Source of the DNA: Spirochaetaceae bacterium
Lineage (GTDB): Bacteria; Spirochaetota; Spirochaetia; B11-G9
Assembly (NCBI GenBank): GCA_030638735.1
Contig: DAOWEB010000027.1
Span: 1-34,519 of the forward strand
Reading direction: 5' to 3'
Length of the DNA stretch: 34,519 nt
Part shown: one piece after another, positions 24,797 to 33,456 of the stretch
Layout of the letters: every line of letters begins with the position of its first letter
Numbering within the stretch: position 1 is the stretch's first letter
The notes under the pieces: model-generated
What the model saw: only the letters and a program-made list of their open reading frames with translations
Told to the model about the DNA's origin: nothing
The model's database searches: none
Translations under genes and position numbers: made by a program

Positions 24797-25849
24797 TTAT
24801 AAATTATTTATAGCAGCTAAAATGCCTTCAGCATCTTCCTTCATAGTTCTTTTTGAATTTGTGTACGGGTTATTGACAGTTGCTTCTTCAACCTGCTCAA
24901 TCCATTTTTGAGATATGGCTCCAACTCCCCTTAATGCACCTGAAAGCCCCCCTGCAGAAGCAGCAAGGCAATCAGTATCACGGCCGAAATTCGATGATAC
25001 AATTACGCTCTCATTTGGATCACCATCTGTTGCCTTGAATACGGCTAAAGCTTTAACCACATTCTCATTTATCATCGAAATTGCGTATGGGTAGTTGACA
25101 TCACAATATATTTCATTTAGTTCTTTTCTTATCCCCATAGGGTCGGAATACCTGCCTACCAGTTCAAGCGCTTCCTCGATTAATATTCTTGGTGATTTAT
25201 GATTGCAGCTGGCATAAGGGATTTTGCTGCTTGCCCGCTTCAAAGCAGCTTCCAAAACTGAATCAACAGTAGCAGTGTCTTTAAGAGCTTCAATTATTGC
25301 AGCCCCATAGATCGCACCCCACTCAAACGATTCACTAAAGTGCGGCTGATATACACTTCCAATCTCATTGAGATCCAATTCTGCAGCTTCCGTATTTCCT
25401 GCATTAACCAGATAAACAGGATGAAATGAACGTGCTGTCACTACAAGATTCGGATATCGACAGAAACTTCCCAAAGCACGAGGCTCAACAAGCCCGGATT
25501 TGGCAATATAGAATATTTGAATATCATAGGGTTCACTTATATATTTCATTTTTTCAGGATCCAGAACTTTCAACCAGGTATCTACCAAATCTTTTGAACT
25601 AATCCTTCCTTTTTTCTCTATAATTGCTGTGCAAAGCAATTTTTGACGCTCTATTCCATCTTCCGTCGAGCCTGCCGGTCGATCCCAAACTCCTTCATAC
25701 TGAGCATGTACATAGGGATAAAGATCATCCATAACTCCATACACTTTTTTAATTTTTTCCAGACCCCAGCCTTCAACCAGAGCACCCATTGCTGAGCCGA
25801 TTCTTGATCCGGCAATACAACCATATATTCCTGAAAGTAATTCTGTCAT
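24797..25849 (-). CDS. ADP-ribosylglycohydrolase-family protein
   Basis: A 350-residue protein of the ADP-ribosylglycohydrolase (DraG/ARH, PF03747) fold: N-terminal GCIAGSRIGSAMGALVEGW, then STEDGIERQ (61-69) where the family has a TDD-type magnesium motif, and NFGRDTDCLAASAGGLSGALRG (287-308) where it has GGDTD. The first motif is altered (T-E-D), but T62, E63, D64, D291 and D293 could still bind metals. It lies between sugar permease genes and sugar-metabolic genes, 9 bases after MalG. An N- or O-glycosidase acting on a riboside or other imported glycoside is a better guess than protein de-ADP-ribosylation. Confidence 0.85.
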   Translation of the reverse strand: MTELLSGIYGCIAGSRIGSAMGALVEGWGLEKIKKVYGVMDDLYPYVHAQYEGVWDRPAGSTEDGIERQKLLCTAIIEKKGRISSKDLVDTWLKVLDPEKMKYISEPYDIQIFYIAKSGLVEPRALGSFCRYPNLVVTARSFHPVYLVNAGNTEAAELDLNEIGSVYQPHFSESFEWGAIYGAAIIEALKDTATVDSVLEAALKRASSKIPYASCNHKSPRILIEEALELVGRYSDPMGIRKELNEIYCDVNYPYAISMINENVVKALAVFKATDGDPNESVIVSSNFGRDTDCLAASAGGLSGALRGVGAISQKWIEQVEEATVNNPYTNSKRTMKEDAEGILAAINNL

Positions 25850-25858
25850 TTTTAGTAC

Positions 25859-26716
25859 CTATCCTTTTACCGACCCTGCAGTAACTCCAATCTGGAGATA
25901 TTTCTGAAAAACAAGATATACAACAAGAGGAATAAACATGGCAATCATGACTCCTGCAGTTAGTTTTACCATGTGGATACCATGTTCTCCTTTCATCATA
26001 GCAATACCCAGAGTGACAGTTCTCATACTATCCTTGACAAGCAGCAATAATGAGAAAGGAAGCTCACTCCACATAGTCCTGAATCCGATAATAGCCAGGG
26101 TAACCAGCATTGGTCTGCCAATGGGCAGCATAATCCTGAACATTATCTGATAGATGCTTGCTCCATCGATTTTCGCTGATTCCATCAGTTCCTTTGGTAC
26201 CGTCGCATAATAGGTGGACATGATATATGTACCAAAAAGGGAAAAATACGACACCCATACAAGTATGAGTCCCAGGTAATTGTTAACTAATCTCAGTTTT
26301 ATACAGATCAGGTATACCTGAGAAGCAATAATTATTTGTGGAAATATCATCATAAAAAGAACCAGCAGAAAGATCGGTATTCGACCTGGAAACCTTAATC
26401 TTCCGAAAGCAAAGCCAGCCATGCTGCAGATTACCAGATAAAAAATAAGGGCCAAAGGAACAACAATAATACTGTTTCTTAAGTAAATTGCCATTTTTGC
26501 CTTCGTAAATGCATATACATAGTTTTCCAGAGTAATATCTTTAACCATAGCAATGGGGGAATCAACAAATTCGCTCTCACTTTTCAATGAGGTATTTAAA
26601 CTGTATACAAGTGGGATCAGAGCAAGGAATACAAAAAACATCATAATAATATACATAGGTAGTTTTGTTTTTAACCACCCCAATAATTTCTGCCTATTCA
26701 ATGATCTATGAAACAT
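25859..26716 (-). CDS. MalG-type sugar ABC transporter permease
   Basis: A 285-residue membrane protein with six hydrophobic segments. The EAA motif is visible as ELMESAKIDGASIYQIMFRIMLPIGRPML, the ATPase docking loop of CUT1-family permeases. It overlaps the upstream permease by 11 bases. No ATPase gene is in Unit A; CUT1 systems often share one MsmK/UgpC-type ATPase encoded elsewhere. Confidence 0.93.
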   Translation of the reverse strand: MFHRSLNRQKLLGWLKTKLPMYIIMMFFVFLALIPLVYSLNTSLKSESEFVDSPIAMVKDITLENYVYAFTKAKMAIYLRNSIIVVPLALIFYLVICSMAGFAFGRLRFPGRIPIFLLVLFMMIFPQIIIASQVYLICIKLRLVNNYLGLILVWVSYFSLFGTYIMSTYYATVPKELMESAKIDGASIYQIMFRIMLPIGRPMLVTLAIIGFRTMWSELPFSLLLLVKDSMRTVTLGIAMMKGEHGIHMVKLTAGVMIAMFIPLVVYLVFQKYLQIGVTAGSVKG

Positions 26717-27623
26717 TAGATCCCTTCCTTACCAGATAAATTTGGGCAACTGCTATAAGAGAGCAAAAGAAAAAGAGGATCACTGCCCAGGCACTGGCAT
26801 AGCCCATATTCGAATACCTAAATCCATAGATATATATACCAAACTCCATAGTATACGAGGAAAACCCAGGACCTCCTCCGGTAAATGCATATAAGAATCC
26901 AAACATCCTTGCAAATACCTCTATAAATGAAAGTACAACCCAAAACTGAATACCAAATACCACCCCTGGAACCGTCACTGAAAAAAAGGAGCGCCACCAG
27001 CCTGCTCCGTCAATCCTTGCCGCATCATAGAGAACAGGGCTGATTCCACTCATGGCTGCCAGAAAATAAATACAACCGAATCCCAGCCTTGACCAAACTA
27101 CAAACATTGATCCGACAGTATGTATGACTGTTTTTGTGCTGCTGATCCACCTCACAGTCAGCATATCCAGTCCTGCAGATCTAAGGATGTTATTCAGCAC
27201 CCCATAATCACGAAAGAAAATATTCAGCAAAACTCCAAGTATTACATAACCCAGAATATTTGGAAGATAAATAATCGACCTAAAAACACTCCATCCCTTC
27301 AATCCATCCCGAAGAATCGCTGCAAGCAATACAGTTATAAACGCACTAATTGGAATATACAGGACAAGGATCAGAATATTTTTTAGTGAATACCAGAATA
27401 TTTCATCATGAATAATTTTCCTGAAGTTTTTAAGACCTACCCATACAGGTTTACCAAAGCCTTTCCACTCAGTAAAGGCATAGTAAAAGTTGGATAATAC
27501 CGGAACTATAATAAAAACAGAAAGCAATACCAATAAAGGAAGTATTAAAACATAAGCATCCCGGGTATCTGCCGACACATATTTATGATTGTGGCTAAAT
27601 CTTTTCATTGTTGAACTTACCAT
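26706..27623 (-). CDS. MalF-type sugar ABC transporter permease
   Basis: About 305 residues with six hydrophobic segments and the EAA-type loop LYDAARIDGAGWWRSFFSVTVPG. The frame opens at 27683, but that stretch is a 15-bp hairpin. In-frame ATGs at 27623 (MVSSTMK) and 27608 (MKRFSHNHK) are better; AAGGA lies just before the first, so the exact start is unsure. It forms a heterodimer with the MalG-type protein. Confidence 0.9.
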   Translation of the reverse strand: MVSSTMKRFSHNHKYVSADTRDAYVLILPLLVLLSVFIIVPVLSNFYYAFTEWKGFGKPVWVGLKNFRKIIHDEIFWYSLKNILILVLYIPISAFITVLLAAILRDGLKGWSVFRSIIYLPNILGYVILGVLLNIFFRDYGVLNNILRSAGLDMLTVRWISSTKTVIHTVGSMFVVWSRLGFGCIYFLAAMSGISPVLYDAARIDGAGWWRSFFSVTVPGVVFGIQFWVVLSFIEVFARMFGFLYAFTGGGPGFSSYTMEFGIYIYGFRYSNMGYASAWAVILFFFCSLIAVAQIYLVRKGSNVS

Positions 27624-27643
27624 ATCCTTGCTGTATAAGATAA

Positions 27644-27677
27644 ATGATATGCGAAGCAAAACTGCTTCACATATCAT
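27644..27677 (-). repeat. Hairpin between the Unit A binding-protein and permease genes
   Basis: ATGATATG-C-GAAGCA (27644-27658) and TGCTTC-A-CATATCAT (27663-27677) pair over 14 bp with one C/A mismatch and a 4-base loop. No T-run follows on the minus strand. It sits 21 bases after the binding-protein stop, the same place as the malE-malF intergenic hairpins that protect upstream mRNA and lower downstream expression. Role inferred. Confidence 0.75.
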
Positions 27678-27698
27678 AATCAATCAATTTCACCGGCT

Positions 27699-28997
27699 CT
27701 AGCGTGATGATTCCAAAATCGCCTGAACTTTCTTTATATACTCATCAACACTAAGTTCATGGGCATTGAAAATAAGAGAATCATAATCAATAGATTTCTG
27801 CCTAACCTCGGAAGTAATGTACCGCTTCAGGTCGGGTGTACTATTGGTTTTAAGATAACCGAGAATTTCCATAAGCTGAGGATAACCCAAACTACTAAGA
27901 TCAACATTGACATTGGGAACCATAGCACCGGTTTCATTAACAAGGATCTTAGGCCCCTCTCCGGAAGCATATGCTCTTAAATATTCAGCAGCAAGATCAA
28001 TATTTTCTGAATAGGAAAAAATACCATATCCTATACCTGCTAACTGATTCATCTGCCTGTCTTTATACTTTGCACCTGGATGATTGATATTAGGAAAATA
28101 ACCAATATTATCTTTACCCAGTGCATCAGCATAATCCTTCCAATGGGCAATGTCGGAAATCAAACCCAGATAAAGTGCGCCTTTCCCAGCCTTAAACTGG
28201 TCAACAGAATCCATAAAAATAGGCTGTCCTGCACCTCTGGGGTCCAGATACTCTTTAACACTAAGCTCATTAATCATCTCTATAATAGTCACAAACTCAG
28301 GATCACTAAAATTACTAATTCCGGTCCTAAATCCCTCAATACCTTCTTTTCCATAGAAATTCGTCGCAAGACTCCTCCGGAGCCATTCAGAACCATATGA
28401 AGGCGTATTCCCCCAAATAATTGGAGTGATACCGGAACTTTTCAGTTTTGCACATGCACTAAGAAAATCACTCCAATCTGTAGGGGGTTGATCTGCATTC
28501 AAACCAGCTTTTTCAAACAAAGCCTTATTGTAGTACCAACCTAATCCCTGCACTGTTAACGGAACAAGTTTTATACCTCCATTGAAATCATTATCAGTTG
28601 TACAGGAGAGCCAAACATCCTCAGATATTTCATCTCTCCATTCATCAATGTAAGAATCCAGGGACACAAGATAATCTGCAAATACCCACATTTTCGGATC
28701 AACTGCACCCATAGCTACATCAGGTCCTGATCCGGAAGCAACGGCAGCTCTAAGTATATCATAGTATTCATCATGTGGTTGAGCAACGTGTTCGATAATA
28801 ACATTTGGGTGTTCTTTAATAAAAAGATCATCGATAGCTTTCATAGCACTACCCATCTTCTCTTCACCATACTTGTAATCCCACACTACCAGGGTTACAA
28901 CTCCCTCCCCTTCCTTTTCTTTTTCACCTGCTGAGAACACATTTACTGGAATCATTATTACCAGTATAAGGATAATCAGCCCTTTAACTTTGTTCAT
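27699..28997 (-). CDS. CUT1-type extracellular sugar-binding protein
   Basis: A 432-residue solute-binding protein of the MalE/UgpB class. A signal peptide of about 22 residues (MNKVKG, hydrophobic run, VFSA) is followed by GEKEKEGEG with no lipobox Cys. Family blocks include VTLVVWDYKYGEE, GPDVAMGA, GWYYNKALFEKAGL-PPTDWSDF and the late PNVNVDLSS. GGAGG lies seven bases before the ATG. First gene of Unit A, expressed from the promoter near 29154-29183. The ligand is unknown; an oligosaccharide or glycoside is typical for this class. Confidence 0.93.
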   Translation of the reverse strand: MNKVKGLIILILVIMIPVNVFSAGEKEKEGEGVVTLVVWDYKYGEEKMGSAMKAIDDLFIKEHPNVIIEHVAQPHDEYYDILRAAVASGSGPDVAMGAVDPKMWVFADYLVSLDSYIDEWRDEISEDVWLSCTTDNDFNGGIKLVPLTVQGLGWYYNKALFEKAGLNADQPPTDWSDFLSACAKLKSSGITPIIWGNTPSYGSEWLRRSLATNFYGKEGIEGFRTGISNFSDPEFVTIIEMINELSVKEYLDPRGAGQPIFMDSVDQFKAGKGALYLGLISDIAHWKDYADALGKDNIGYFPNINHPGAKYKDRQMNQLAGIGYGIFSYSENIDLAAEYLRAYASGEGPKILVNETGAMVPNVNVDLSSLGYPQLMEILGYLKTNSTPDLKRYITSEVRQKSIDYDSLIFNAHELSVDEYIKKVQAILESSR

Positions 28998-29153
28998 ATA
29001 GAACCTCCAAAAGGATATTTTTTAACCAGACAACGTCCGGCATTATTACACGTGACTACTTAAACCAGTACAACCCGATTAAACATACTGCAAAACCATC
29101 CATTACAGTTGTTTCCTGTTTTCATCACAAACAAGCACACATTTATTATGTTC

Positions 29154-29183
29154 ATTATGTGCATTTATATTAAGTTTTGTCAA
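29154..29183 (-). promoter_or_regulatory. Sigma70-type promoter of the Unit A binding-protein gene
   Basis: On the minus strand, -35 TTGACA (29178-29183) is a perfect consensus and -10 CATAAT (29154-29159) lies 18 bases on. The leader would be about 150 bases. The -35 is inside the shared element, so a bound repressor would block polymerase. Confidence 0.6.
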
Positions 29184-29198
29184 TATATTTGTTTGTTT
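29175..29198 (-). promoter_or_regulatory. Shared element, copy A (candidate DeoR operator)
   Basis: Plus-strand TTTTGTCAATATATT followed by TGTTTGTTT. The same 15 + 9 bases, with one inserted A between them, occur at 33241-33265 upstream of the glycosidase-like gene. The TTTG/GTTTG repeats resemble direct-repeat half-sites of DeoR-family repressors. The DeoR gene starts 122 bases away. Confidence 0.65.
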
Positions 29199-29319
29199 TT
29201 TGGTATTATTTTCTATATTCTTAAGATATAAACATTTGATCTCCTGTATGACTTCTTGAAATAATATTAAAGAGGGAGTAATGTTAGAAAAAGAGATCCC
29301 TGAATATGAAGGATAAAAC

Positions 29320-30102
29320 ATGAGCAAGAAAAGCAATCGTATAAAGGAAATACTAACCTTCCTCCACAATCAGGGTGAAGTCTCTGTCAAAGAGCTTGCA
29401 CAATACCTGTTGACCTCTGAAATGACCATCAGAAGGGATTTGAACTTTTTAGAAGAAGAAAAGATTGTCAGAAGGATCCACGGGGGTGCAGTCTTAAACA
29501 GCTCCTATCTTATTAATACAGATATTCGTTACCTCTTCGGAGAAGAAATCGAGAAAAGTATTGAACAAAAGAACCTGATAGGTCATGCATCATCATTATT
29601 GATAAAAAATGATGAAACTATTGGGTTTGATATCGGTACTACCATTCCCTTTATTGCAAGAAATTTGAACAGAGACATCAGTATAACAGCTGTATGCACT
29701 ACTTTTGAGTGTGCAATAGAGTTATACAACAAGAAGAACATAAACCTCCTTATTACCGGTGGATTTCTGCACCGGGAATCAGATGTATTTCGAAGTGAAG
29801 AAGGTGTGCAAATTTTAAAGAAAACCCGTATGGACAAAGCATTTATATCCGCTGGTGGAATCGATGCTGACCTTGGCTTGACCTGTTACCATGAATTTCA
29901 TATAGAAATAAAAAAATTACTAATGGAATCCAGCAAACAAGTTATACTAATAGCAGATTCGAGTAAATTCGGACATGTCAAACCTTCCTATTTCGCAAAT
30001 CTCTCCGATATCGATACACTGATTACCGATAAAGGCATTCCGGATACTTACAGAAAACTAACAGTAGATCTGGGAATAGAGTTGATTATTGCCGGGGAGT
30101 GA
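29320..30102 (+). CDS. DeoR-family transcriptional repressor
   Basis: A 260-residue sugar-sensing repressor. The N-terminal helix-turn-helix (about 7-57) has the DeoR signature VSVKELAQYLLTSEMTIRRDLNFLEEEKIVRRIHGGAVL. The C-terminal phosphosugar-binding domain (about 75-235) includes FDIGTTIPFIARNL, LLITGGFLHRESDVF and ADSSKFGHVKPSYFA. Such proteins usually release DNA on binding a phosphorylated sugar intermediate. AAGGA lies six bases before the ATG. It is divergent from Unit A and convergent with the amidohydrolase gene, and probably controls both sides through the shared element. Confidence 0.92.
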   Translation: MSKKSNRIKEILTFLHNQGEVSVKELAQYLLTSEMTIRRDLNFLEEEKIVRRIHGGAVLNSSYLINTDIRYLFGEEIEKSIEQKNLIGHASSLLIKNDETIGFDIGTTIPFIARNLNRDISITAVCTTFECAIELYNKKNINLLITGGFLHRESDVFRSEEGVQILKKTRMDKAFISAGGIDADLGLTCYHEFHIEIKKLLMESSKQVILIADSSKFGHVKPSYFANLSDIDTLITDKGIPDTYRKLTVDLGIELIIAGE

Positions 30103-30183
30103 TATTCAATTTCTGAATTTATGTTTACTATTGTATACTTATGCAAGAGAGCCCAATCCCACACTCTAAAGACATATACTTTT

Positions 30184-30942
30184 TTACAATCCAAAGAGTT
30201 CTGCCATGTTCTTTCCTAAAACCCATTGTCTGTCTTCCTCTGGAAAATCTTCAAGAATGGCTTTCATCTTCGCTACTTCTGCATGCATCAGAGCAAAGGG
30301 AGTGTCACTCCCAAAACAAACCCTTTTGGCACCTAGAACCTTTATTGCTTTAAGCACGGCAACATCCCTTACCGCACTTGCAATCAGGATCATGTTTGGA
30401 CACTCCTGAGCAAATTCTATTGCTGCATTGCTCAAATCGGCAAATGCAGCACCACCCATATGGACTACAAGGATTCGGAGTTCCGGAAATCTCTTTGCTA
30501 TCTTGGCAGCACGGAATGGATGAGTATGTTCATAGGCATCCCCACCAATATGGAAGGCTAGAATACCCCTTAATTTAACAATCTCTTCAATCACCGGCAG
30601 TGAAAGGTCAGGATCATCTATGTAGAAAGAATTCTGTGCACCATTTAGCTTCACACCAGGAAACCCGTATTCAAGAATAGATCTCCTTACAGCATTTCTT
30701 GCATTTTCAATACCAAGATTAGGATCGGCCCATCCAAACCCCACAATTCTCTCAGGATACTTTTGCTGAGCTTCATATACATACTGGTTAGCCTTATCAA
30801 TTTCCCGAAGGTAGGGGGGTTGTAACCAGACAAGAGCTTTATCGACACCAGCCCTATCCATCCTTTGAATCAACTCATCATGAGTAATACTATTTCCACC
30901 TTCCGGAGTTGGAGAGATGTGACAATCGGCATCTAATATCAT
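30184..30942 (-). CDS. Amidohydrolase-family (PF04909) protein 1
   Basis: A 252-residue TIM-barrel protein of the amidohydrolase_2 / ACMSD-like family. The first metal motif is D4-A-D6-C-H8 (DxDxH form), then GFGWADPN, GVKLNGAQN, FHIGG, VVHMGG and CFGSDTPF, and a GKNMAELFGL C-terminus typical of the family. Members hydrolyse lactones or amides or decarboxylate. AGGAGG lies six bases before the ATG at 30942, so I use this rather than the upstream frame start at 30966. It follows the glycosidase-like gene by 74 bases, in the same direction. Confidence 0.87.
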   Translation of the reverse strand: MILDADCHISPTPEGGNSITHDELIQRMDRAGVDKALVWLQPPYLREIDKANQYVYEAQQKYPERIVGFGWADPNLGIENARNAVRRSILEYGFPGVKLNGAQNSFYIDDPDLSLPVIEEIVKLRGILAFHIGGDAYEHTHPFRAAKIAKRFPELRILVVHMGGAAFADLSNAAIEFAQECPNMILIASAVRDVAVLKAIKVLGAKRVCFGSDTPFALMHAEVAKMKAILEDFPEEDRQWVLGKNMAELFGL

Positions 30943-31016
30943 CTGAAACCTCCTGCAATATTTCATGCTTTTGTATCTTCTATAAAACTAAAAAACTCAC
31001 AAAATATTTCAATTAT

Positions 31017-33152
31017 CTACAAGTCTTTCGATTCAACCAGGCAGTTTCTGCTGAAACTTCCTTTGATTTCCTGATCGTTTCCCCTTATAATGAATCCCTT
31101 TGCCGGGAGAATATCTCCATCCACTATTTTGTAATTAATTATTCCAAAGTTCACAATAATAGAAGTTCCGTTTGCATAGCTCGTCATCTGCACACTATAG
31201 TCATCACTCAAAACCTTGTGCTCTACAAGTTCAACAGTGGCCGTCTCCCGATGTAAACTCGATATAATTTCATACGTGGTAATAAACAGAGGTTTCATTG
31301 TCGGCCAATGCTCTGTTGTAATAACCCAATAAGAGGGATTCCCCTGAATCAGATCAGCAAGGAAATGATCTACATGATCTTCCCGGCCATACGGCATTCC
31401 GTGCTGCCAGTGGCAAACTACAGCATCATGATAGACTAAAGGGAATAACGGGATCCGAACACCAAAGTCATATGCAATTACCGGATTATAGAAACCTACG
31501 GATTCCCCCGGAAGCCCTTCAAAATAATCACTCTCAAGAACAGCCCAATCGTTACCGAATTCAGCACCAACCACAAGCCCCCTGTCTCTAAGAGATTTTA
31601 ACAAATGCTTACGATTTGCTACATCCTGCTCCCTTGTCATTGGATGATCCAGACTATAACACTCAATAGGAGGATTTGCTGCTATTGTATCGAGATAATG
31701 TGCATTTGGCTCCAATTCTCTTTGAATCAAGTCTAAATTATAATCAGCAAACTCAATGGCTTTGCTTGAACAAGTTATGACAACAGGACCTCCTGCCCAC
31801 ATACCTCCTTCAACAGGACTACCGTCACTGTTTCTCGTAACAACCCTCTCAACCTCTGTTATTAGAGGAGAATTGAGGAAAAAATCCTGATAATTATCAT
31901 CCAGAGCAATCACATATCCAAGTTTCACTGCTTCATCGCAAACTTCCCTAAGACCCTGCAGACCACCAGCTGATTCGTGAGGCGGCCAAATATCAGGATG
32001 CATATTGCAGAATCCATTTCTCTGCCATCCTTCAATTGAAATTAATGCACGATCAACACCCATGTTCCACAGCTCTGAGACAACTTCCTTTGCAGATTCA
32101 AAAGAAGTCAATACATTATTGTATCCATCAAGTACCGGATCATCCCAACTACGAAATTCAGGTTTATTAATCCGGTTGTAAGCAATAAATATCTTTACAT
32201 TCGGTGCGCCAATTAATTTCTCTACATTAGGATTTTCTGATATTTTTTCCTCCAGGGATTTATAGCGACCAACTTCCCTGGCATATTCACGGTATCGCTT
32301 TGCCATATCCACATATGTCCCCTCTAAAATAAGTTCAATGGTGCACTTCCGTGCAAAGCTGAATTCACCATGAGATGATCTCCAAACAGGTGTCAAAGCT
32401 GAAATTCTGGCACCTCTCCCTACCTCACGGGGTTCACCATGAGGACCGGTTTTTTTAATTTCTCCTTTTACAGAATTACAAACAACCTTCAATGAAGCAT
32501 CCTCAAATGTATGAACATTAATGAAAATTCCAGAACTTTTCCCATTTTCACACTTATAAGCTCCATACCAGGGCATACTAATACAATTAGGAGCTCCACC
32601 CCCAAATGGAAGAATCTGAGTAATATCTACAATATTTGCCCAAAGGTTATGCATATACCGCATAAAACCACCCTTCAATGTTGATGGAACAATACATCCA
32701 TAACCCTTTGGCACTACAAGATATCCATCCTCTTTGGCAGAAAGAAGATGGACCAGACAGCTTGGATATAATAACTCGATAAACTTATATCCAGGTGGAA
32801 GTATAAGAGATTCTATCCGGACATCCACCTTTGGAAGATTTTCGTGTACAGTCAGATTAACAAGAAGCTGGATATCGATAGAGCCATTATCACACCGGGC
32901 ATCTTTAAACTGAATAACTGCTGATTCTTCTGCAGAATGAGGTTTTTTTTGAACGTCTACTTTCCCTGGGTTTGTTCCGAGAGCAAAATCCAATATGCGC
33001 CCCTGATATTCAATTTTAATAAGGCCGGAATATTCCTGATACTGTGGTTTTCCCCATTCGAATCCATCTACCGGATCGCTAACCGTAAACTCACCTTTGT
33101 TCCCAATCTCAACTTTGATCCGTGAATTCTCTAATAACACTATCTGCTCCAT
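31017..33152 (-). CDS. Putative intracellular TIM-barrel glycosidase, unassigned family
   Basis: A 711-residue protein. The N-terminal ~280 residues look like a beta-sandwich and the middle (about 310-600) like a TIM barrel, with an ALISIEGWQRNG strand, ALDDNYQDFF, HYLDTIAANPP (D488) and VVGAEFGNDW (E531); the last two sit where retaining glycosidases of the GH101/DUF5696/DUF6259 type carry nucleophile and acid. The rest is a small beta domain. No signal peptide, so it would act inside the cell on an imported glycoside. AGGAGG lies 12 bases before the ATG at 33152; the frame itself extends to 33209. Family assignment is by resemblance only. Confidence 0.7.
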   Translation of the reverse strand: MEQIVLLENSRIKVEIGNKGEFTVSDPVDGFEWGKPQYQEYSGLIKIEYQGRILDFALGTNPGKVDVQKKPHSAEESAVIQFKDARCDNGSIDIQLLVNLTVHENLPKVDVRIESLILPPGYKFIELLYPSCLVHLLSAKEDGYLVVPKGYGCIVPSTLKGGFMRYMHNLWANIVDITQILPFGGGAPNCISMPWYGAYKCENGKSSGIFINVHTFEDASLKVVCNSVKGEIKKTGPHGEPREVGRGARISALTPVWRSSHGEFSFARKCTIELILEGTYVDMAKRYREYAREVGRYKSLEEKISENPNVEKLIGAPNVKIFIAYNRINKPEFRSWDDPVLDGYNNVLTSFESAKEVVSELWNMGVDRALISIEGWQRNGFCNMHPDIWPPHESAGGLQGLREVCDEAVKLGYVIALDDNYQDFFLNSPLITEVERVVTRNSDGSPVEGGMWAGGPVVITCSSKAIEFADYNLDLIQRELEPNAHYLDTIAANPPIECYSLDHPMTREQDVANRKHLLKSLRDRGLVVGAEFGNDWAVLESDYFEGLPGESVGFYNPVIAYDFGVRIPLFPLVYHDAVVCHWQHGMPYGREDHVDHFLADLIQGNPSYWVITTEHWPTMKPLFITTYEIISSLHRETATVELVEHKVLSDDYSVQMTSYANGTSIIVNFGIINYKIVDGDILPAKGFIIRGNDQEIKGSFSRNCLVESKDL

Positions 33153-33240
33153 ATTTTTGTCTTGCCTCCTACAGTACAAATCCAACAAAATTTCTAACAT
33201 TTTGACCATTACTTACATCATAATCACACATTTTATCATA

Positions 33241-33265
33241 TTTTGTCAATATATTATGTTTGTTT
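33241..33265 (-). promoter_or_regulatory. Shared element, copy B (candidate DeoR operator)
   Basis: Plus-strand TTTTGTCAATATATT, one A, then TGTTTGTTT: the same bases as copy A at 29175-29198. It overlaps a minus-strand TTGACA -35 box of the glycosidase-like gene, 89 bases before its start codon. The matching placement in two promoters supports a common regulator. Confidence 0.65.
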
Positions 33266-33377
33266 GTTCTATATCATCCTTCAGAAACACAATCATTAGC
33301 AGATTGAAGCTGCAACATATATGCTGATTGATACTAACTTGCAAGCACTCTCTATTACAGAAAAGAAAAATTCTTAT

Positions 33378-33416
33378 AGTGAATTCCATTTTTCCAGGGT
33401 ATTCAAACAATTCACT
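33378..33416 (-). terminator. Possible terminator after amidohydrolase 2
   Basis: AGTGAATT (33378-33385) and AATTCACT (33409-33416) are exact complements with a 23-base loop. On the minus strand a T-rich stretch (ATTTTTCTTTTCTG) follows six bases later. It lies 40 bases after the stop codon. Confidence 0.4.
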
Positions 33417-33456
33417 GGGTTTGCACCACCTGTTTACAGAAAGAATTACACACTGT

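Larger units (their letters stand above)
28998..29319. other. Divergent control region between binding-protein and DeoR genes
   Basis: A 322-base non-coding spacer between the minus-strand binding-protein gene and the plus-strand DeoR gene. It holds the minus-strand promoter, the shared element at 29175-29198, repeated TTATGTTCATTATG sequence, and on the plus side TATATT (29213-29218) as a possible -10 for the regulator. I find no credible reading frame in it. Confidence 0.6.
33153..33456. other. Intergenic control region upstream of the glycosidase-like gene
   Basis: A 304-base gene-free stretch. It contains the shared element (33241-33265), a minus-strand TTGACA -35 (33244-33249) with a weak GATTAT -10 (33220-33225), and toward the amidohydrolase-2 gene a hairpin at 33378-33416. 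No reading frame looks real. Confidence 0.55.

Noticed and set aside
27624-27683. Extended N-terminus of the MalF-type permease
   Set aside because: These codons coincide with an intergenic hairpin and lack a ribosome site; later ATGs fit the family start.
33097-33327. Small plus-strand open frame across the glycosidase-like promoter
   Set aside because: It overlaps the start of a real gene and the conserved promoter element, and its composition is not protein-like.
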